Assembly: GCA_016218915.1 (NCBI GenBank)
Contig: JACRCQ010000078.1
Location: 1 to 35,289 of the forward strand
Direction: 5' to 3'
Length of the DNA: 35,289 nt
Origin: Deltaproteobacteria bacterium
GTDB lineage: Bacteria; Myxococcota_A; Polyangia; Polyangiales; Polyangiaceae
Positions within the stretch are counted from its first letter, which is position 1, and every line of letters starts with the position of its first letter. The position numbers and the translations under genes were made by a program. The notes beneath the pieces were generated by a model, which worked only from the letters and a program-made list of their open reading frames with translations, searched no databases and was not told the origin of the DNA. This document shows positions 16,508 through 25,705 of the stretch, in pieces.

Positions 16508-16513
16508 AGGATA
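16508..16513 (-). promoter_or_regulatory. -10 element directly before a start codon (leaderless)
   Basis: TATCCT on the minus strand, 6 nt before the GTG at 16501; no Shine-Dalgarno sequence. Same geometry as at 14310-14318. Confidence 0.45.
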
Positions 16514-16530
16514 GCGCCGCTGGCGGCGGA

Positions 16531-16594
16531 CGGTAAGTCCGACGTGAAAGGGCCGGAGAGTGCTAGCCGCGGTCGCGGCGCGTGGGCGGCTCAG
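16531..16594. repeat. 64-bp direct repeat, copy 1
   Basis: Matches 17745-17808 at 59 of 64 positions, with the last 40 bp identical. Copy 2 covers the 3' end of the zinc-ribbon gene, so copy 1 is a fossil of that gene end lying upstream of another gene. Confidence 0.85.
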
Positions 16595-16625
16595 GACCGC
16601 TCCCGGACTCCACGGTCGATTGTAC
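16563..16625 (-). pseudogene. Fossil 3' end of a zinc-ribbon gene
   Basis: Read on the minus strand this ends EPPTRRDRG-stop, the same nine residues and stop as the zinc-ribbon protein at 17777-17989. Upstream residues (LRTNSTVESGSGP) loosely resemble the corresponding VRTIERL region but with a gap. No zinc-binding part or start is left. It looks like a remnant of a duplication. Confidence 0.5.
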
Positions 16626-16672
16626 GCAACCGTTCGGGCGGCTGTCCGATAGGGGGAGAAGGAGACGAACCC

Positions 16673-17728
16673 GTGAAACGATTGCCCCTCGTTGCTGCCC
16701 TGATCCTCGCGTCAACTACTCTCCCCCGCATCGTGCGGGCACAGGCCCCTCAGCGCGCAGACCGCCCAGCAGAAGCAGCCGCTCCGGCGCCAGCACACGA
16801 GTTGCGAGTTGCTGCGGCCTGCAACGCCTCCGACATTCTCACGCCCGGCGCCGGACTGCAGGTCCGCTCGAACGATTCTCTCCTCATTCCAAAGCGAATC
16901 GCGAGCAGGTCCTATCTCCGGGCTGAGGTCGTCGGCAACCAGGCTTTCTTGTACAAGGAGAATGTCCCCCGGTTTGTGGTCTTCAACGTTCCCAAGAGCG
17001 CTCAGGTCATCAGCATCGAGGCTCCCGGATGCTTCCCTCAGGTCACCACCCTGCGACCTCACGGCGAAGAAACGTCCAACACCGTGGATGCGGACTTGGA
17101 GGCCAAGTCCTGGATGGCGCGTGGGGCGACCGGTTCACCTGACGGCTTCACCCTTCGCATCGGACCTGCGTGGTCCAGCCTGCCCGCGCGTCTCAAGTCC
17201 TGGCGATGGGAGAGCACCGATTCCGGAGCCGGCAGTTTCTCTGCATCCGACGAATACGTCTTGCAGGGATTCCTGTCCCTGGGTCTGGCCTCGCGCCATT
17301 TCACGTTCGACCTGGACTTCCAGATGGGCAAGTCGGATGTCTCCGGAATCGAACAAGGGGGCTACGCCTCAGGTTCCCGCGCAGCGAAAGCAGAGTTGAC
17401 TTCGATTGGCCTGGCGACGCGGTTCGGTGTGCGCGTGCCCTTGCACGCCGTGGCCTTGAGCGCGGGAAGCGGTGTTGGATTCACCACCTCGCGGATCTCG
17501 CTTCCTCCGAACGCTGGCAGCCTGATGGAAAAGCACGTGGAGGAAAAAGGCGCCCATGTGCCTCTGTGGGCGCAGGTGGATCTCAAGTTCAGCTGCCACT
17601 TCGGCGTTTCTGGCACCCTGATCCACACCGCATCGCCGTCGAACCTCGTGGCCGACACCTTCGTGGCGTCCCTCTTGGTGCAACCCTCCGCAGCCTGCTC
17701 GACTCGCCCGGGTATTCGTTGGTGGTAG
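16673..17728 (+). CDS. Exported protein, possible outer-membrane barrel
   Basis: A 351-aa protein with a cleavable signal peptide (MKRLPLVAALILASTTLPRI, cleavage near VRAQA). The N-terminal 130 residues include VPRFVVFNVPKSAQVISIEAPGCFPQV, a small beta domain. The C-terminal 200 residues alternate amphipathic strands (FTLRIGPAWSSL, YVLQGFLSLGLASRHFTFDLDFQMG, SIGLATRFGVRVPL, LWAQVDLKFSCHFGVSG), as in a small outer-membrane barrel, but the last residues (RWW) are not a classic F-terminal signal. Start GTG at 16673 with GGAGAAGGAG upstream. The gene is bracketed by the 64-bp direct repeats. Function unknown. Confidence 0.78.
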   Translation: MKRLPLVAALILASTTLPRIVRAQAPQRADRPAEAAAPAPAHELRVAAACNASDILTPGAGLQVRSNDSLLIPKRIASRSYLRAEVVGNQAFLYKENVPRFVVFNVPKSAQVISIEAPGCFPQVTTLRPHGEETSNTVDADLEAKSWMARGATGSPDGFTLRIGPAWSSLPARLKSWRWESTDSGAGSFSASDEYVLQGFLSLGLASRHFTFDLDFQMGKSDVSGIEQGGYASGSRAAKAELTSIGLATRFGVRVPLHAVALSAGSGVGFTTSRISLPPNAGSLMEKHVEEKGAHVPLWAQVDLKFSCHFGVSGTLIHTASPSNLVADTFVASLLVQPSAACSTRPGIRWW

Positions 17729-17744
17729 CTCCGGGCGCAGGGAA

Positions 17745-17808
17745 CGGTTAGTCCGACGTTGAAGCGCTGGAGAGTGCTAGCCGCGGTCGCGGCGCGTGGG
17801 CGGCTCAG
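17745..17808. repeat. 64-bp direct repeat, copy 2
   Basis: Partner of 16531-16594. It spans the last codons, the TAG stop (17777-17779) and 32 bp downstream of the zinc-ribbon gene. Confidence 0.85.
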
Positions 17809-17989
17809 ATCCGACGGCCGCGGCGGGTTGTGGATTGGATCGAGGTGGCGACGACAGCCGCTCGATCGTACGAACGCAGGCCTCGCTGCAGTACGGCCCT
17901 GCCTCCAGCCGTGCGTTCACCTCGCGTATGGGCGCGCCACACACGACGCAGTACGTCTTCGTTCCCATGAACGTCTGCCAGAAACCCAT
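17777..17989 (-). CDS. Small zinc-ribbon protein
   Basis: A 70-aa cytoplasmic protein starting MGFWQTFMGTKTYCVVCGAP. It has a treble-clef/zinc-ribbon-like pattern: C14-x2-C17-G-x-P-I and, 16 residues later, Y-C34-S-E-A-C38, close to the short DUF2116-type Zn-ribbon proteins. The tail is Pro/Ala/Arg-rich. The ATG at 17989 has AAAGGGGGCAATC before it, a good ribosome-binding site; longer in-frame starts lack one. It is divergent from the kinase at 18159 across a 169-bp gap. Role unknown; binding of zinc is inferred from the cysteines. Confidence 0.72.
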   Translation of the reverse strand: MGFWQTFMGTKTYCVVCGAPIREVNARLEAGPYCSEACVRTIERLSSPPRSNPQPAAAVGSEPPTRRDRG

Positions 17990-18158
17990 GATTGCCCCCT
18001 TTCGACAAACGTGGAGCGGTCCCCCCACATATCCCCCAGAGATGAGCAGCCTAGCATGGGCAAATCGCGCTTGCCAATCGGCCTGTGGGAAGGGTTCGCG
18101 CGAGCGGTGAGAGCGTCTGCAAAGACGCGCACCTGCGGTTGAATCGATTCGCCATTGA

Positions 18159-19928
18159 ATGGCCAAGGCAAGCCGCGTGATACTGCCTGCGATGGACCAA
18201 GGAGGGACGGGCCGGGTCGGCGAAGTCCTTGCCGACAAGTACTTGCTGCAGCGGCTCCTCGGCGTCGGAGGAATGGGTGAGGTCTATCTAGCCGAGAACC
18301 AGCACATCCAGCGCACCGTGGCGATCAAGCTCCTGCTGCCGGACTTCGCCTCGGACCCGCAGGTGGTCGACCGGTTCCTGCAGGAAGCCCGCGCAGCCAA
18401 CATCGTGCGTCACCCCAATGTCGTCGACGTGCTCGACATCGGCCAGGACCGTGCCGGCGTTCCTTTCATCGTGCAGGAGTATCTCGAAGGGCAGGATCTC
18501 GATGCTGTGATGCTCGAGCTTCGCGGCAGGATTCCCTTGGATGCGGCGCTCGATCTTCTGCTGCCGGTGATCGAGGCGATCGGCTTCGCCCATACCAAGG
18601 GGGTCGTGCACAGGGACCTGAAACCCTCCAACGTGTTTCTGGCCCGCATGGGAACCAAGATCGTGCCCAAGGTGCTCGACTTCGGCATCGCGAAGGTCAC
18701 AAAAGGCACTGCAGCAAGAAAGGTGACGGTGACCGGCGTTGCCATGGGCACGCCGGCCTACATGTCGCCCGAGGTGATTCGGCAGGGCGCCCGGGATGCG
18801 GATGCGCGCTCCGATGTCTGGTCCATCGGTGTGATGGTCTATGAGGTCCTGTCCGGAACGCTGCCGTTCGATGCCGATTCGCTCCCCCCTCTGTTTGTCG
18901 CGATCTGCAACAACGACCCGCAGCCGCTCTCCAAGCTCGCGCCGCACATCCCGGAGGAGATCTCGAACCTGGTGGCGCAGTGCCTTGCCAAGGAGCCGGC
19001 CCAGCGTCCTGCCGATGCGTCGGTCGTGGCAAAGACGCTCGGCAAGATCGTGGACGCGCGACGTGCGCGCGGAAGAATCCCGGAAAGCGGCGAGGTCGAT
19101 CGCCTGATCGACGAGGCAGCGCACAAGTCCACGCTTCGCGCCCAGAAGCTGGCGGCCGCGGACAAGGACGCGGCGACGGTCGCGGCTGCGCCGGCACGTG
19201 TCGCTCCGCCACCAGGCGATCTGCCTGCCGTTCCGGATCTCGTGGTGGACCAGCCGGCACGCAGTGCCGCGCCTGCATCGCCTGTCCCTGCCAAGCGCCC
19301 CCCCAAGATCACCATCGATCGCAGCTCGGCCAGCGCCCCGCAGCAGCGCTCTTCTTCCTCATCGCCGCCTCGACGGCCCAGCGCCTCGCGGGCTGTGCAG
19401 GCTCCAGTCGCCTCGGCCCCACCCGCTGCGCCGAGGCCGGAGCTGGGATCGCGTCCCATGCTCGCGCTGTTCGTCGTGCTCGCTTCGGGCGCCGGCGCGT
19501 CCGTGGTCGGCGCCGAGACGATCGTCGCATTCGCACGCACGTTCCCCCACTACGCGACCATGGGGCTGGCAGCCGCGGCAGTCGTCACGGCCGTGATCGG
19601 CGTGTTGCTGGTGCAGCACTTCAAGCTGCCGGAGACGTCGCCGATCGGCGCATTTCTCGCCGGAGGAGGGGTGCTGGGCTATGCCGCCATGCTGGGCGCT
19701 GCGGCGCTGCAATCCGCCGGAGCAGGGCTGCCGAACCTCGCAGGCATGATCGCACCGATCTCGCTGGCTGCCCTCGGGATCGGCGTGCTGGTCCTGGGTG
19801 CTGGAAGGGCCTGGGACGTCTGGAAGGGCGATCGGAACGGCCTGCTCAGCTTCATGTTCACTCTTGCCGCGCTCGCGGGAGCGTCTTTGACGGCGCACAG
19901 CGCGATGGCGTTGCTCAAGCTGTACTGA
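18159..19928 (+). CDS. Ser/Thr protein kinase with membrane tail
   Basis: A 589-aa Hanks-type kinase. Kinase domain about 28-295: glycine loop GVGGMGEVY (35-43), VAIK Lys57, alpha-C Glu76, HRDLKPSN at 151-158, DFG at 174-176 and SPE at 203-205, all intact. A Pro/Ala/Ser-rich linker of about 120 residues (310-440) follows, then about five hydrophobic segments from residue 445 to the end (ALFVVLASGAGASVVGAET, MGLAAAAVVTAVIGVLLV, GVLGYAAMLGAAALQSA, ISLAALGIGVLVLGAG, LLSFMFTLAALAGASL). It is therefore a polytopic membrane-anchored kinase without a sensor domain outside. The start may instead be the ATG at 18192; neither has a strong ribosome-binding site. A second kinase follows 116 bp downstream. 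Confidence 0.95.
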   Translation: MAKASRVILPAMDQGGTGRVGEVLADKYLLQRLLGVGGMGEVYLAENQHIQRTVAIKLLLPDFASDPQVVDRFLQEARAANIVRHPNVVDVLDIGQDRAGVPFIVQEYLEGQDLDAVMLELRGRIPLDAALDLLLPVIEAIGFAHTKGVVHRDLKPSNVFLARMGTKIVPKVLDFGIAKVTKGTAARKVTVTGVAMGTPAYMSPEVIRQGARDADARSDVWSIGVMVYEVLSGTLPFDADSLPPLFVAICNNDPQPLSKLAPHIPEEISNLVAQCLAKEPAQRPADASVVAKTLGKIVDARRARGRIPESGEVDRLIDEAAHKSTLRAQKLAAADKDAATVAAAPARVAPPPGDLPAVPDLVVDQPARSAAPASPVPAKRPPKITIDRSSASAPQQRSSSSSPPRRPSASRAVQAPVASAPPAAPRPELGSRPMLALFVVLASGAGASVVGAETIVAFARTFPHYATMGLAAAAVVTAVIGVLLVQHFKLPETSPIGAFLAGGGVLGYAAMLGAAALQSAGAGLPNLAGMIAPISLAALGIGVLVLGAGRAWDVWKGDRNGLLSFMFTLAALAGASLTAHSAMALLKLY

Positions 19929-20044
19929 CCCATCTGCGGCCGCGGAATCGCAACCGGGACTCTCGCTCCGCGCCGCACCGTGCTAGCGTCGATCCACGCA
20001 ATTGCGGTTGGGACGAGGCAGGAGTCGTCTCGAATTGCCGGGGC

Positions 20045-21622
<1,578 letters not shown>

Positions 21623-21642
21623 CAGGGGGAGGCCCTGTTGCC

Positions 21643-22947
21643 ATGCCAGGTCTCGTCATTCGGACTCCCAATGCCTGTGGCTCCATCGTGCTCGTTGCCC
21701 TCGCCCATGCCCTCACGGCTTGCGCACCGCAGGCAGCCTCTGCGCCAGCGCCGCCACCTGCGGTCACCCTCTCGATCCCGTCAGCAACCCCTGCAGCCTC
21801 CCCCGGGGCCGGGCCGGACGCAGCAGCCACCATCGAGCTCGACGAATCGTGTCGCGCAACGATCGACAAGCTTGCGCAGAGCCGTCCTGCCCGCGTGGAG
21901 CTGACTCCGCAGTGCATCCCGGGGCTCGCGTTGCTGCCGGATCTCGGGTTCATCACCCGGTTTCGCGTCTTCGAGCTCGGTCCGAGCGACACCCCCGCTG
22001 ATCTGTCGCCCCTCGCTCGAGCGTCCGCGCTCACGACCCTCGAGGCCTACACCGCCCGGTCGCCATCGCTCGAATCTCTCAAGGCGTTGCCGTTGCTCCA
22101 CGAAGTGAGGCTCAGCTGCATGGCCGGCTCGCTCGACGCCGTACGCGGCCTGCCCCACGTCAACACGGTGGTCATGGAGCGCGCCGTGGTTTCAGGCTCT
22201 GGCCATCTGGACGTGAGCGCGTTGAGCACCCTGCCTTCGCTCACGGTGTTCACCACGACCCGCGAGGTAGACCTTGCGGACATCGCTGCCGGAGCGCCCA
22301 ATCTGGAGGCGCTGCATGCGCGCAACGCCACGGCGACCGACGCCTTGGGGCGGCTGCAGAAGCTGGAAGGGCTGACGATCGGCTGCTTCGAGACCTCGCC
22401 CGGCTTCACCGCACCAGCATCGTTGCGCTGGCTTCGCGTGGATTGCCCAGACCTGCCGCCGTCGATCTGGCGAGCTTTTCCAAGGGTCGAATCGCTCGAT
22501 GTCTCGGAGACGGAGCTGACCACGCTGCGAGGCGTCGAGAAGATGACCAGCCTCAAGGCGATCGATGCGCACTCGACGAAGATCAAGAGCCTGCTTCCCC
22601 TGGCTTCGGTTCGCACGCTGGAGTCCATTGATCTGCACGGCTCGGAGGTCACGGACCTTTCACCGCTCGCCAGGCTTCCGCGGCTCAAGAGCATCGAAGC
22701 GGCGCCGGCTCCCGTGCGCTCGATCGCAGCGCTCGCCGCGTCGCAATCCCTGCAGTCGCTTTGGCTCGCAGGCGCGCCTGTCAGCGACGTTCGTCCGCTG
22801 GCCGCGATCCAGTCCTTGAAGGAAGTGATGCTGCCGCGCGGCTGCGATCGTGCCGACGCGATAGCGCTTCACCGCGCCAGGCCTGACCTCAAGCTGATGG
22901 CCTGGACCAACGGGTCTGCGGCGCGGGACCCGAGCTGCTATCCGTAG
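21643..22947 (+). CDS. Leucine-rich-repeat lipoprotein
   Basis: A 434-aa lipoprotein (signal ending HALTAC, Cys27; Pro/Ala tether). The body is a run of about 22-residue SDS22/internalin-type leucine-rich repeats, clearest in TSLKAIDAHSTKIKSLLPLA, SVRTLESIDLHGSEVTDLSP, LARLPRLKSIEAAPAPVRSI and SLQSLWLAGAPVSDVRPLAA. Such repeats form a curved solenoid for protein binding. An AGGGGGAGG ribosome-binding site precedes the ATG at 21643. With only 20 bp from the kinase stop it is likely co-transcribed, so it could be a surface partner of that kinase's extracytoplasmic tail; this is inference. Confidence 0.88.
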   Translation: MPGLVIRTPNACGSIVLVALAHALTACAPQAASAPAPPPAVTLSIPSATPAASPGAGPDAAATIELDESCRATIDKLAQSRPARVELTPQCIPGLALLPDLGFITRFRVFELGPSDTPADLSPLARASALTTLEAYTARSPSLESLKALPLLHEVRLSCMAGSLDAVRGLPHVNTVVMERAVVSGSGHLDVSALSTLPSLTVFTTTREVDLADIAAGAPNLEALHARNATATDALGRLQKLEGLTIGCFETSPGFTAPASLRWLRVDCPDLPPSIWRAFPRVESLDVSETELTTLRGVEKMTSLKAIDAHSTKIKSLLPLASVRTLESIDLHGSEVTDLSPLARLPRLKSIEAAPAPVRSIAALAASQSLQSLWLAGAPVSDVRPLAAIQSLKEVMLPRGCDRADAIALHRARPDLKLMAWTNGSAARDPSCYP

Positions 22948-22983
22948 GTCGGGCCCCTGCGCATGCTCCAGCCTCAAACCGGC

Positions 22984-23520
22984 TCACGAGCCAGCATCGC
23001 CGGATGACTTGCAATCGCCCTTGGTGCACTGCGCGCCTGCCTTGCATTGCCCCTGGTACGGCTGCGTCGCAGCTTTGAGCTCGATGGCAATGTCGCCGCT
23101 CTTGGCGAAGTCAGCAGCCGTGCACCCATACGCGAGCACCGAGCAGTCTGCGTCGCGGACCAGCACAGCGATCGCGTGAGGTGTTGCCGGATACGAGCAC
23201 GCCGCGCTTGGCGGGAAGTAGTTGTAGACGATCCCGCCGCTGAGGTCGCCGGCTGCCAGTGTCGGCTCTGACGGACAGTAGTATTCGAAGAACCCCACCA
23301 GGAGGTAGGGCCCTTGGCTCTGCAGCTTGTCCGGATCCTCGATGCTGATGCTCTTGTCGCAGAGCGGCTCGCTGCTCGTGTCGTTGAGCGCGGCGTCGCC
23401 AAGCTGCGTGTCTCCCGACTCCGTTCCGTCGCTGCACCCGAGACAAGCGGCCCCTGCTGCCAGCGCTGCGGCTCCGGCGATCGCGAGCCATCCCGTCGTC
23501 CTGTGCCTTTGCTGTTTCAC
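22984..23520 (-). CDS. Cys-rich lipoprotein, unknown
   Basis: A 178-aa lipoprotein with GTG start; hydrophobic signal ALAAGAACLGC with the lipid cysteine most likely Cys29 (Cys26 is an alternative). The body has about nine cysteines, with a C-terminal cluster QCKAGAQCTKGDCKSSG. The middle (LQSQGPYLLVGFFEYYCPSE, GGIVYNYFPPSAACSYP) is beta-like. No family recognised. TAACGT lies 7 nt before the GTG with no ribosome-binding site, suggesting a leaderless mRNA. Convergent with the LRR gene (36-bp gap). Confidence 0.78.
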   Translation of the reverse strand: MKQQRHRTTGWLAIAGAAALAAGAACLGCSDGTESGDTQLGDAALNDTSSEPLCDKSISIEDPDKLQSQGPYLLVGFFEYYCPSEPTLAAGDLSGGIVYNYFPPSAACSYPATPHAIAVLVRDADCSVLAYGCTAADFAKSGDIAIELKAATQPYQGQCKAGAQCTKGDCKSSGDAGS

Positions 23521-23527
23521 AACCGAT

Positions 23528-23533
23528 ACGTTA
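23528..23533 (-). promoter_or_regulatory. -10 element directly before a start codon (leaderless)
   Basis: TAACGT on the minus strand, preceded by AGC, 7 nt before the GTG at 23520; no Shine-Dalgarno sequence. Confidence 0.45.
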
Positions 23534-23588
23534 GCTGTGCTCAGGCCGCGGAATCAATCCGCACCCGTCAGAGGAGTGCGCGATGTGC

Positions 23589-23594
23589 TAGGAC
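23589..23594 (+). promoter_or_regulatory. Candidate -10 near the YkgJ-type gene
   Basis: TGC followed by TAGGAC, 10 nt before the ATG at 23605. The sixth base is C, so the match is weaker than the TAnnnT cases. Confidence 0.3.
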
Positions 23595-23604
23595 TGAAGC
23601 GCGA

Positions 23605-23985
23605 ATGCCGCCTCCCTCGCGACGCAACGATCGTCCGCTCGGCAACCCTCCGCCGGACTGCCAGAGCTGCGGCGTGTGCTGCTTCTCCACGCTGGCGCAG
23701 TACCTGCGCGTATGGGGCGTGGATCACGAGCGCATGGGCGACGGCGTCGCACAGCACACCACCTTCATCGGCAACCAGTGCTTCATGCGGATCGAGGATG
23801 GCCATTGCGCGGCGCTCGTGATCGACCCGGATCGACGTCGCTTCAGCTGCTCGATCTACGAGCAACGTTCGGACGCTTGCCGAAGCCTGGTGGCTGGTAC
23901 CAGTGCGTGCCTGGGGGAGATGCACGAGAAGGGCGACCGGCCCGCAATCGCGATTGCTGCCATGCTGCGCAAGCGAAACGGGTAG
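23605..23985 (+). CDS. YkgJ-family cysteine-cluster protein
   Basis: A 126-aa protein of the UPF0153/YkgJ family, thought to bind a metal or Fe-S centre. The pattern is C19-x2-C22-G-x-C25-C26 near the N-terminus and F-S-C-S-I-Y-E-Q-R-x-x-x-C-R later, which is the family's C-x-Y-x-x-R-P-x-x-C-R motif with Gln-Arg for Arg-Pro. Cytoplasmic, single domain, usual length. Its stop codon and that of the convergent tlyA gene lie 2 bp apart within the palindrome GTAGCGCTAC. Function unproven for the family. Confidence 0.85.
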   Translation: MPPPSRRNDRPLGNPPPDCQSCGVCCFSTLAQYLRVWGVDHERMGDGVAQHTTFIGNQCFMRIEDGHCAALVIDPDRRRFSCSIYEQRSDACRSLVAGTSACLGEMHEKGDRPAIAIAAMLRKRNG

Positions 23986-23987
23986 CG

Positions 23988-24770
23988 CTACGCTCGCGGC
24001 TCCATGCTCGACCCAATCCTGGCATAGACGAAGTGCTCGCGGTTGCCCTTGGGACCTGGCAGCACACACTCGGCGTCCGCGAGGATCTCGAACCCGGCTT
24101 CGCGCAGCTGCTGTACCACTGACTCGATCGCCTGCGCGCGCACCTGCTCGTCGCGGATCACCCCGCGACCGCGCGATACCTCCCGCCTGCCAGCCTCGAA
24201 CTGCGGCTTGATCAGCGCTACCAGCTCGCCGTCGGCTCCCAACACGCGCCGGAATGCCTCGATCAGCTTGCCAAGCCCGATGAACGACGCGTCGACCACC
24301 ACCAGGTCCACCGCTCCGCCAAGAGTCTCGACCGTGACCTCTCGGGCGTTGGTGCGCTCGAGCACGGTCACGCGAGGGTCGTTGCGAAGCTTCTCGTGGA
24401 GCAGGCCGTAGCCCACGTCGATCGCGAAGACATGCGCGCACCCACGCTGCAACAGGCAGTCGGTGAAGCCACCGGTCGACGCTCCGAAGTCTGCTGCGCG
24501 CTTGCCGCGTACGTCGAGCCCCACAGGTTCGAACGAGGCAATCGCGCCTGCGAGCTTGTCCCCGCCGCGCGACACGTAGGAGGCTTCTTGCCCGGTCAGC
24601 CGGATCTCGGTGTCACCGGCCACTTGCGTGCCCGGCTTGTCGACCCGCACGCCAGCGACTTCGACCTTGCCTGCCATCACCAGCGCCTGGGCGCGCGCCC
24701 GGGTCGACGCCAGGCCGCGATCGACCAGGGCAACGTCAAGCCGCATCCTCGGCGCGCGCGGGGGAGTCAT
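23988..24770 (-). CDS. tlyA: TlyA-type rRNA 2'-O-methyltransferase
   Basis: A 260-aa protein with an N-terminal S4 RNA-binding domain (MRLDVALVDRGLASTRARAQ, GKVEVAGVRVDKPG) and a C-terminal FtsJ-like SAM-dependent methyltransferase (DFGASTGGFTDCLLQRG as the SAM loop, then VFAIDVGYGLL, DLVVVDASFIGL, LVALIKPQFEAGR). TlyA enzymes methylate ribose of cytidines in 16S and/or 23S rRNA and affect capreomycin sensitivity in mycobacteria. The ATG at 24770 overlaps the upstream stop as ATGA; an ATG at 24746 with GAGG just before it is an equally good start. Full length for the family. Confidence 0.95.
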   Translation of the reverse strand: MTPPRAPRMRLDVALVDRGLASTRARAQALVMAGKVEVAGVRVDKPGTQVAGDTEIRLTGQEASYVSRGGDKLAGAIASFEPVGLDVRGKRAADFGASTGGFTDCLLQRGCAHVFAIDVGYGLLHEKLRNDPRVTVLERTNAREVTVETLGGAVDLVVVDASFIGLGKLIEAFRRVLGADGELVALIKPQFEAGRREVSRGRGVIRDEQVRAQAIESVVQQLREAGFEILADAECVLPGPKGNREHFVYARIGSSMEPRA

Positions 24771-25633
24771 CGGTCCGGCTCCCGGGGGTGCACCAGCTCT
24801 GCGAGCCGCGCAACACCTTCGGCCACGCGCGGCCCGGGCCTCAGCACCGCATTGTCGTCGACAGCGATGACCTTGCCCTTGCGCACAGCCTCCACCTCGC
24901 TCCAGCCTGGCCGATCGGCCCGTATCCGCTCCACCCCATGCCCTTCGGCCACCGCTGCGTCGATGATGACCTCTGGCTTCAACCCGATGACGGTCTCGAT
25001 GCCGATGGTTGGATAATGCGGCCCGTCGGTGAGCACGTTGATCGCTCCTGCCCGAACGAGCATCTCGTCTGGAAAGCTCCCGGGAGCCGCTGCCACGATC
25101 GGGTTGAGTCCGAACACGAGCAAGCACCTCGGCTTGGGCAGGTCGCGGACCTTCTGCCCGACCCTGGCCAGGCTCGCCTCGATGCCAGCCGCGACCTTGT
25201 CCGCCTCGCTCGTCCGCTCCAGCCTCTGCCCCAACCCCCGGATCATCTCTTCGATGCCAGCGATCGTCTCGGTCACCGGGAAGTAGATCTCGATGTCCCG
25301 TCGTTGCAGACGCTCGGTCAGCGCTGCGCCGGCAGGACCGCGCGCCCCGACGACCAGGTCAGGGCGAAGGGCGAGGATCGCTTCGAAAGACGCGTCGACG
25401 TATCCCCCCACAGCCGGCAGCGCTCGAACCTCGGCCGGCCAGTCACAGTACCGCGAGCGTCCGACGAGCAGCGAGCCGGCGCCGATCGCAAACAGCGCCT
25501 CCGTGGTGTTCGGCGTGAGCGAGACGATCCTGCGTACGCGGGCGCGCGCGTTCGACCCGCCCGGCTTGCGTCCGCAAGCGCTCGCGAGCCCTAACGCCAG
25601 CAACGTCAATGCGGTCCGCCGGGACAAGCTCAT
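24767..25633 (-). CDS. BtuF-like periplasmic binding lipoprotein
   Basis: A 288-aa substrate-binding lipoprotein (signal ending LGLASAC, Cys20) of the helical-backbone metal-receptor class that serves cobalamin and iron-siderophore ABC importers. RRIVSLTPNTTEALFAIGAG and the RSRYCDWPAEVRALPAVGGY segment match the cobalamin-binding BtuF pattern well. PDLVVGARG and KPEVIIDAAV mark the two lobes. No permease or ATPase gene is adjacent, so partners must be elsewhere. It is followed by tlyA with a 4-nt ATGA overlap and preceded at 72 bp by the serine protease. GGAAGG lies 10 nt before the ATG. No cobalamin riboswitch fits in the short upstream gap. Confidence 0.88.
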   Translation of the reverse strand: MSLSRRTALTLLALGLASACGRKPGGSNARARVRRIVSLTPNTTEALFAIGAGSLLVGRSRYCDWPAEVRALPAVGGYVDASFEAILALRPDLVVGARGPAGAALTERLQRRDIEIYFPVTETIAGIEEMIRGLGQRLERTSEADKVAAGIEASLARVGQKVRDLPKPRCLLVFGLNPIVAAAPGSFPDEMLVRAGAINVLTDGPHYPTIGIETVIGLKPEVIIDAAVAEGHGVERIRADRPGWSEVEAVRKGKVIAVDDNAVLRPGPRVAEGVARLAELVHPREPDR

Positions 25634-25705
25634 GGGGCCGCGACCTTCCTGGAGCCGCGACCGTCAGGGAGCGGGTCGTTTCGCAATTCCTTACCGCCCG
25701 CTCGC

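Noticed and set aside
25634..25705. Cobalamin riboswitch upstream of the btuF-like gene
   Set aside because: Only 72 bp separate it from the preceding gene and no B12-box-like sequence is visible; a full riboswitch would not fit.
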